A DNA stretch of 29,690 nt. It comes from Chloromonas sp. AAM2 (Eukaryota > Chlorophyta > Chlorophyceae > Chlamydomonadales > Chlamydomonadaceae). A program made the position numbers and the translations under genes. Shown piece after piece: positions 23,169 to 29,690 of this stretch. The notes below the pieces were generated by a model. That model made no database searches, was not told where the DNA came from, and saw only the letters and a program-made list of their open reading frames with translations. Position 1 is the stretch's first letter, and the number at the start of each line of letters is the position of its first letter. The stretch spans positions 1 to 29,690 of the forward strand of contig QAXH01003632.1 of assembly GCA_004335635.1 (NCBI GenBank), read 5' to 3'.

Positions 23169-26100
23169 CTACTTCAGCATTGTGCATGTTTCTGAGGTCA
23201 CTTCGACTGGGTCCGCACGTGCACACCTGTCCGGCCAGGTACGACACTCAGTGGCCCTATATCGCATCTGCTGCAGCACATGCAAGTGTCTTGCGGCCGG
23301 ATTCCAGATAAAAGTCTTGACTGCAACTGTGGTGTCTGCACATGCCCGCTCACCTCCTTCCCTCCTGGCATGAGTTCCGCATGGTGGTGCATGAACGCGC
23401 GTGCTGCCTCGGGTCGAATCATGTGCTTGCCCAGGTGCAGTGTCCAGGCCTTGGGCGTGCCCAGATCAGCCGCTGTGAACTCGCGGTGCTCCAACTGCCA
23501 TTTGTCGTTCCACATCCTGTGTACAGTGAGGTAGCACACGTCAGTGAACAAGCGCGGAGCTGATTCCTGAGTTTCAATGAGCGTGCTACAAGCCCGCTGG
23601 CTTTGTTATCCTGTGCGGCTTGCTATTTGCGGCTCCCTTCTGCAAACCTCATGTGTGTACTCTTGCGTGCTGCTGAGCAACACCAGCCTCAAGCCGGCCA
23701 CACCCAAACAAGTACTGTGCAATCTCGCACCTTGTGTATCTGGCTAGCGGGTCGCTCTGCCACCACCTGCACTGTCGCACCCAGGACACGCCCCCCGCGG
23801 CCGCACTCCCGTTCCCGCCCTGACCCTCCCCGGAACCGGTCTGCCCCGCCACAACGGCTTGGTACCGGGCATCTGGGTGTGCCAACCCGGCCCACATGTC
23901 CATATCCACCGAGCCGCCACTGTCCCCCTCTATGCTAGAGTAGTGGGGTAGGCACTCCTGGCAGACATGGGCCACACTCACTAGCTGCACGTCATCTAGA
24001 GAAGATGCATTGCAGCGAGCCAAGGCCTACACAACACAACACGGCATTCATACACGTCATCACTGCTTCTACAGCAAGCCCTGGCTGCCATAGATTGACA
24101 GCTCTGGTCAGTGTGTGTTATCGTCCGCCAGGACTGTGTGGCTGATTGACATGGGGCGAACGCGATGGCGTGTTCTGCTCTTGATCAGAGTGAACAACGT
24201 ACAGTGTGTAATGCGTTTGTCTCCATGCAGGACGACTATGATGCAATTCCCTCACCTCATGCAGGGTTGTCTGTGGGGCTGGGAATGCGATGTACTCGTC
24301 AATATCTATGAGGGCGGCCAGAGCGCCTCCGTAGTTCCAGAGGGCAACCACAGCATGATAGTACTTGAGGTGCTGGTCGTAGCTGCAAGGGAGGACAATG
24401 ACACGTACGGATGCTGTGAAAAACGTGCAGGAAAGGCATACGAGAACTGCATGCCATTGCAGACATGCTGTGAAAGGGCACATAAGCACCTTGTCTGTGT
24501 TTCTCATTAAACAGCTTCTGGTATATGCATCTGGCCGTGCCTTCCCCAAACTCATGCACCGCTGGATTGCAGAACTACAGCAATCCAGGCCTGCCTGGCC
24601 ATCCACCTGCGCCACTCTCCGCTGTCCACCCCACACTGCTTACTAGTAATCTACAGTCTTGCCCACTCCGTTCCAGGCCACCAGTGTGACATGGGGCACC
24701 AGGCGTGAGGGAAGGTACCGTTCCAGGTACTGGCGGAACACGGGCTCGTACAACAGACCCTGGGGCAAGACCAGGGGAACGACAAGGAGCACAGCTCAAA
24801 GCTTGCAGAGCACGCCATACAAGCTCAAAAGCAAAACGCGTACTGTCCGGGAAATGCCCCTGAGGCAAGGCCGGGGAACCAGTGGAATCACAGCATGAAG
24901 GCTGCAGAGTATGCCTCAGGACAAACGTGCAGCCGATGAAAGCAAAACGTGCACGTCGAGGTGGCAACGGGAAAATACCAGGGGTGTGTCATAACCTGTT
25001 AGACGCCTTGGATTGATTGCCAATCGCCAAAGGCAAGGGTGTGTCGTACGGTACGACTGTGCTGTTGATTTCAACCGGTGCGCCAGGGATTTCAACCACA
25101 TGCATAAGCTATGGCGTTGATGTATGAAAAGAAATGCAATGCTTGCAATGTGCTTGTGGCTCCCATATTCCAAGCTGCTAGCATTAAGCCCTGGCAACAT
25201 ATCATGCCATAACACACTCACCATGCTGCAGTACACCAGCATGCGCTGCATGCCCAGCTGCCCCAAGTGGTACTCGGCATGCCTGATGAGCAGCTGCGCC
25301 GCGTACACATTGCCCCGCTCGTGAATATGTGGCCGCCTGCCTAGCATCAACACCACCACCAGCGGCACAGGCAGACGGGCACCCGCTGTGTTTGGGCCTT
25401 GTGTGGGCATAGGAAGCAGCCAATCGTCTTCCCCTTGACTGTTTGCCTGCAGTCGTAGGGCAACATTTGAAAGGCCTTGCATCAAACATGAGCTATGTGG
25501 TTACAACTGCTTAGTATGTCACCGTTCAAGCACTTGACCAGTGAAGCACAGGAAGGGCGGTGATTGGCCGGTCATACGAATAGGAATGATGGGCTTGTAA
25601 TAGGACCCATGTGATTCCTCAATTTGGCGAGCCCCAAAGCTGAAACTGTGGTGGGAGCCAACTGGGCGAATCCATTCGGCCAAATTGGAATCCCAAGTTC
25701 TGTGAACCCTGCGGTAATCATTGGTGGTCCAATGCCATGAAGCACAGAAGGCTCAACTGGCGGATGATAGGATTGGAAAAGATGAGCTGGTAGCATTCCT
25801 CACCTTAATTCTCTGTCTGTTGCTGTTGCCCCGCCTCTGGCCCAGGTGGCGAAGACTGCATGCACTGTGTGGGTAGTCAAAGGCATGCCACGGGCAAATG
25901 AGTCCGGGTGCGGCGCGGGTGGCGGCATGCAGCGGGTACGAGCGCTCCCAGCCCTCCAGGCGCCACTCGTAGAAACTGTCAGAAGACTCAAAGGAGGCGT
26001 CCAGCCTACAGTTTTAAAGCAGCACAACAGCAAGACAAGCCAGACAAAACAGGGCCAAATCTGACCTTATCTCCAGGCCACCTGAGTACCTGAACATACA

Positions 26101-28164
26101 GGGTAGCGACGCTTTGGAGCATGTAACAGTCGACCGGTCTAACCGGCATAAGCCCTGACTGTTACGGATATATGCCATATCAACGGGCCCCTGCCTTAAC
26201 GCATCGCATCATTCATCGGTGCACCTTATCAGAGCAGCACTTCATCAGCAACATAAGCAGAACACACCTTGTGCCGCACACATAGGCTCGCGACCACCTG
26301 AGTTGTGATACTTACTGTGACTGCAAGGCCGGTCTCTCACATCTTGCCATGGTTCTCAGTTCAGGGTGCCTAAGTGCATTGGCTTGCCGACCCCTGTGCT
26401 TATTTTCTCATTATCCTTTGCGCCATCTCCCGTGCGCACCTGAATCCCCAGCTCCCGCTATTCATAAGCTGCGTGAACACGGAGCCCGTGGTGACAGTGA
26501 CTTTCACCCTGTGCTCCACCTCGCGGTAGGTGCTGCTCAGCGGCTGGAGCAGCATGCGGGGAAGATGGGACAGGTAGGGACTGCGGAGGCAGGCGACAGG
26601 GCCCATGCGCAGATGACATGGGCCAAGCAGGGCGGAACATGCATGAGTGTGGGATGCAGGGTCACACCGCGTAGGGGGCGTGATCATACCCGCCTGATTG
26701 AAGTCACAATGCTATTGCCTTGTACTCTGGCGTCTGTCCGTCCTTCTTGATAGACAGTCCCATTCCCCACATGGATTACATAACGTATCAACTGCTCCAT
26801 TTTCGACATTAGGTACCGAGGTAAGACTACAAAAGGCCAAAGCGCTGCTGACACCAGATGCCGGCTGGATGATACCAGGGCAGGCACACGAGTGTGACAG
26901 GGCGTATTGGGTGCCGGTGTCACTGAGACGTGCGCAAGGGCAAGCACCAGGCAGCCAGGCAGTTGAGCTTTTCAGTGTTTGCTTTCATGCCTGTGTTTAA
27001 GTCCACTGAGCTAGCTTGGTAGCTTAAAACTGTTGTTCTAGTATGATGGCAGTAGCGGATTTAGGCAATAGAAGGCATCACCACGTATGGGCACATGAGA
27101 AGCCAGGGGTGCAACCCACTGCGTCCTGTTGGCAATGCCGACTCACACTCACATGTGGTTGGGTGCGTAGCTTGGCAGTGTAGCAGGACCTTCCACCCAG
27201 CCAATACCGTACAGCTGTGTCTTGTTGCTGTTCACAGTGCGCAGCAGCCTGCATGCAATTGAGTAGCATGGATAAGATATCACATGGGGACCGGGCATGC
27301 ATCTGAAAGCTGGCGGAATGAGCAAAGATCCAAAGCTGGTCAGACAAGAAGTGAGTGCAAGAGAAAGGGAGCTATTCGTCCATAACTGGGCAGCCATGCA
27401 TGATGGGGGGTCACTTGGATTTGAAATGGCCACAGATGGCAGAGGCGTTGCTTTTGTTGCTGATTGACTGACAGCCTTTTTGACATGCACTGTGGTGCCA
27501 CCACAGCTGCAACAAACCTCTACTGACTTGATGAAAACCCCATCGGCTGTTTGCTGATGGCAGCCCTCTCATCATGGAGGCCTACCCATTCAAGCTATGC
27601 CTGGACGAGGACATGTGCTTACCTGACATATGCATGAAAGTTGACAAGTTCCATTGTGTTGGTAACGTTGTTCAGCATCTGCGGATGCAACGGATTGAGG
27701 CACACTGTGGAAAAATGCAAAAAAGGGGGTGTGTGCCAAAGCAAGCCATGGTTTCAATTCTAGTGTAGAGCATCTGCTACCCAGCAAATCTGAGAAATAA
27801 GAAGTCAAATCTTAACAACAAGCAAGAAGCTTCCAACATGGCGCTGCCAACACGTCATGAACAGGTAGCTAAGCAAACCGGGCATCTTCATGATGCCATC
27901 TCGCTTCAAAAACATGACCCAGCAATAAATCCAACAGCGTGCAACTATAGAACAGCTCAATGCTCCGTTGTCGACTGACGGTGCCCTTACCTGGCCGTAG
28001 AGCATGATGTGAGTGGGGCCCAGCTCGTCTGGACGGGCCACCATCAGCTTCTGCCGTGGGCAGAACCTGTTCGCATCCAGTGGTAGCGTCAGGAAACAGA
28101 ATAAGATGAGCACGATCATCTTGAGGTTGGCTGCGGCGGTTGTGAGCATTGTGCATGCTTGCAT
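23169..28164 (-). CDS. GT92 (DUF23) family glycosyltransferase, 11 exons, 565 aa
   Basis: Exons in coding order: 28164-27991, 27678-27623, 27248-27153, 26580-26440, 26005-25804, 25446-25222, 24759-24644, 24382-24256, 24026-23731, 23516-23354, 23270-23169. All introns are GT-AG, phases match and the total is 1698 nt. The start is the first ATG after an in-frame TGA. Residues 16-27 (MIVLILFCFLTL) form a signal anchor or signal peptide, pointing to the Golgi lumen. The catalytic domain runs from about 248. It has LPVPLVVVLMLG and RHAEYHLGQLGMQRMLVY, then LYEPVFRQYL, YDQHLKYYHA (338-347) and the diagnostic ALIDIDEYIAFP with its DxDE at 363-366. It ends with GKHMIRPEAARAF. The family includes plant beta-1,4-galactan synthases and animal galactosyltransferases; donor and acceptor cannot be read here. 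A Gly/Ser-rich insert occupies about 411-461. The last exon is the least certain; its acceptor is a CAGCAG tandem. Confidence 0.88.
25612..25696. repeat. Imperfect foldback in a GT92 intron
   Basis: GATTCCTCAATTTGGCGAG at 25612-25630 resembles, inverted, the segment CGGCCAAATTGGAATCC at about 25676-25692; the shared core is GGATTCC, AATTTGGC and GA. It sits in the GT92 intron 25447-25803. It may be a decayed inverted-repeat element; no flanking duplication was identified. Confidence 0.4.
26123..26165. repeat. Inverted repeat, 9 bp perfect arms, in a GT92 intron
   Basis: GTAACAGTC (26123-26131) pairs with GACTGTTAC (26157-26165). The loop contains a second small pair, ACCGGT and ACCGG. It lies in the intron between the GT92 exons at 26580-26440 and 26005-25804. 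Confidence 0.5.
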
Positions 28165-28272
28165 GCGAATCTCAGATCAACAGCAAGAAGTTCGTACAAA
28201 CTACGCGATAAACTTTCCAACAGTTCAGCGATGGTCGACGTACTTGCTCCTAGCTTCTTCCTGCTTGCATGG

Positions 28273-28289
28273 ACGTTACCCGGTAACGT
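28273..28289. repeat. Palindrome ACGTTACC-C-GGTAACGT upstream of GT92
   Basis: Two perfect 8-base arms surround one central base, 109 bp upstream of the GT92 start codon. The ends are ACGT, the core of many plant bZIP sites. Position and symmetry suit a dimeric transcription-factor site; this is inference only. Confidence 0.4.
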
Positions 28290-28578
28290 AACCCACAACT
28301 CAAGTGGGAAGAATGTTGCTGCGATAGACTTGACGAATGTTGGAAAGGTCAATTCTGAGTCACAAGAAATTTCTATTCTATTCGTTTCTTTGTAAGGCAA
28401 TTCAGTAGGCGTGTGAAACCCTTGTTCGCCTCAACATTGCACTTGATAACCACTTGAACATGACGTGCATCCAGATCAATGTTAGTGGCACCTGCGCGGT
28501 AGTGAGCGTTTCTCTCACTCTGACGGCACTCATCAATCCACACGCTCTTACATGTAGACAAAGCACGTGCATGCTCAA

Positions 28579-28633
28579 TGGCATTATTCTAGATTTGGAA
28601 TGGCAATCCTGTTCCAAATCTAGAATAATGTCA
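28579..28633. repeat. Near-perfect hairpin, 22-nt arms, 11-nt loop
   Basis: CATTATTCTAGATTTGGAA (28582-28600) is followed by the loop TGGCAATCCTG and then its exact reverse complement (28612-28630). The pairing extends three more bases on each side as TGG versus TCA; in RNA one of these is a G-U pair. The stem is therefore 22 bp. It is in the non-coding spacer between divergent genes. It could be a small-RNA foldback, a recent short insertion, or a cruciform. Confidence 0.8.
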
Positions 28634-29297
28634 GTTATATTCACACCACAAACAATTGGAACTGAAAGCATGAGAGCTGTTCATCGTTGCATAACTCAGC
28701 CAACTTGGTTGAGAACACGCACATGAAAGCCTCTCCCATCACAGGCATGTCATGCCATGCATTTAAATGTCAGGACAGGACAACTCAATGAACGTGTGAA
28801 ATAAATGAACGTATCAATTGAACGCATTTGATTCGCTTACTAGGCAGTTGTCCGGAGAGTTGGCCATGATAGTAGTAGTAGCAACAACTGAACAAGACTC
28901 CGGCGCGTCGTGTCAGACGGATGTGATGATGAGTGCGTCATGCCTGGTAATACATATTAAAGCCCAAACTGCTTGCATAAGCCGTCAGACGACAGGCCCA
29001 GAGCAGCCTTTTAATTGCGGTATGCATACCACAAGTGATTAAAGTGGTCCCGCAGTGTCAGCATGTGACTTCTGGCGTCGACCTGGCCATGCCTGGTACC
29101 TCATGCCTGGTAGTTTGATGGGACACCACCTAGCTAGGTCTCGCTGACGAGTTCTTGTTGCCCCTATCCGCCCTTATGAGAAATGGTCTTAACAAAGGCT
29201 TGTGCTGGCTGCAGCATGCAGCGCGTTTGAAGTATGCCATTTTCTTTGGAATCGTCAGACCTGGTCCTCTTTGCTGTGTACCATCCGACAACAAGCT

Positions 29298-29412
29298 CTT
29301 GCATGCCGCTTCTTCTGTCCTGCATTGGGTGTCTAGGGTATGGGTGTAGTCTGATGTGCCGGATCCCGAACCTTTGCATGCCACTCCTGCTGCCCCGCGC
29401 TAGGTGTCTGGG
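29298..29412. repeat. Imperfect direct repeat of about 40 bp
   Basis: CTTGCATGCCGCTTCTTCTG, continuing to GGTGTCTAGGG (29298-29338), recurs as TTTGCATGCCACTCCTGCTG to GGTGTCTGGG (about 29373-29412), with several substitutions. The period is 75 bp. The second copy is followed by a small GGTTTCTG tandem. Confidence 0.55.
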
Positions 29413-29515
29413 TTTCTGGGTTTCTGTGTCTCTGGATAAACATAGTCTGGGTATACACTGGGAAACCCACGTCACGCGTAGAAGCAGGCGCTTGCTTGCT
29501 TACTTCACCAAGGCC

Positions 29516-29594
29516 ATGATTTTCAGCAGAACACCCGGCAATCCAGAGACCCGAGGACCCTTGTGGTGGTTGTGTTTTGTCGTGCTGTGTGGCG
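29516..29594 (+). CDS. Possible first exon of a secreted or membrane protein (partial)
   Basis: ATG in the context AAGGCCATG opens a frame reading MIFSRTPGNPETRGPLWWLC, followed by FVVLCG. That is a polar N-terminus, a hydrophobic segment and small residues, as in a signal peptide. It is followed at 29595 by a consensus GTAAGT donor (phase 1). The next exon would be beyond or at the very edge of the window. No family can be assigned from 26 residues. Upstream the same frame stays open, so the start could lie elsewhere, and the exon could be spurious. Confidence 0.35.
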
Positions 29595-29690
29595 GTAAGT
29601 TCATGAAACTCGCATGTTCCTGGCTCAACACGTGGTGTTGCCATCACCTTCAGTTGCCACACAACAGTTTTTGTTGCTGACAACAAACTT

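Larger units (their letters stand above)
28165..29515. promoter_or_regulatory. Divergent spacer upstream of GT92 and of the right-edge gene
   Basis: These 1351 bp lie between the GT92 start (28164, minus) and the proposed start at 29516 (plus). It must hold the GT92 promoter and 5' UTR. It contains a 17 bp palindrome at 28273-28289, a long hairpin at 28579-28633, three CATGCCTGGTA strings (near 28938, 29088 and 29100) and an imperfect direct repeat at 29298-29412. No conserved coding sequence was recognised. Confidence 0.45.

Noticed and set aside
1..29690. tRNA, rRNA, CRISPR or prokaryotic operon features
   Set aside because: No cloverleaf T-arm signatures, rRNA motifs or regularly spaced repeats were seen by eye, and the genes are clearly spliced eukaryotic genes.

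Overview
This window is nuclear DNA from an intron-rich eukaryote, most likely a green alga (Chlorophyta). The proteasome subunit and the UDP-sugar pyrophosphorylase read as plant-lineage proteins. The genes carry many 80-900 bp introns with acceptors that mostly end in TGCAG. There is a UGUAA-type polyadenylation signal, as used by chlorophyte algae, 59 bp after one stop codon. LARGE-like GT49 enzymes are common in algae. I cannot name the genus. No bacterial operons, rRNA, tRNA or CRISPR were seen.

Four complete multi-exon genes were reconstructed by splicing by hand, and each joined coding sequence is an exact multiple of three with matching intron phases. They are: (1) USP, UDP-sugar pyrophosphorylase, minus strand 12096-3282, 19 exons, 780 aa, with an unusual roughly 160-residue C-terminal extension; (2) a GT49 (LARGE/B4GAT1-like) glycosyltransferase, plus strand 12914-17361, 9 exons, 479 aa; (3) PAG1, 20S proteasome subunit alpha-7, minus strand 22308-19633, 9 exons, 248 aa; (4) a GT92 (DUF23) glycosyltransferase, minus strand 28164-23169, 11 exons, 565 aa. 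Two partial genes flank them: the 3' end of a probable protein kinase (plus strand, about 746-1523) and a possible signal-peptide first exon (plus strand, 29516-29594).

The layout alternates. The kinase and USP converge across 1524-3281. USP and GT49 diverge from an 817 bp shared upstream region. GT49 and PAG1 converge across a 2.3 kb repeat-bearing spacer. PAG1 and GT92 are in tandem. GT92 and the right-edge gene diverge from a 1.35 kb spacer that holds a perfect hairpin. Functionally, USP makes UDP-sugars (the donor substrates) and two secretory-pathway glycosyltransferases lie within 16 kb of it, so the region has a glycan/cell-wall flavour with a housekeeping proteasome gene in between.

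Non-genic structure includes a 384 bp TA-flanked terminal-inverted-repeat element at the left end, a strong G-quadruplex motif in a USP intron, a GC-AG intron in the GT49 gene, a 22-nt-arm hairpin near 28.6 kb, and several microsatellites and small tandem repeats. No clearly new multi-gene system was found; the most unusual single items are the USP tail and the hairpin.
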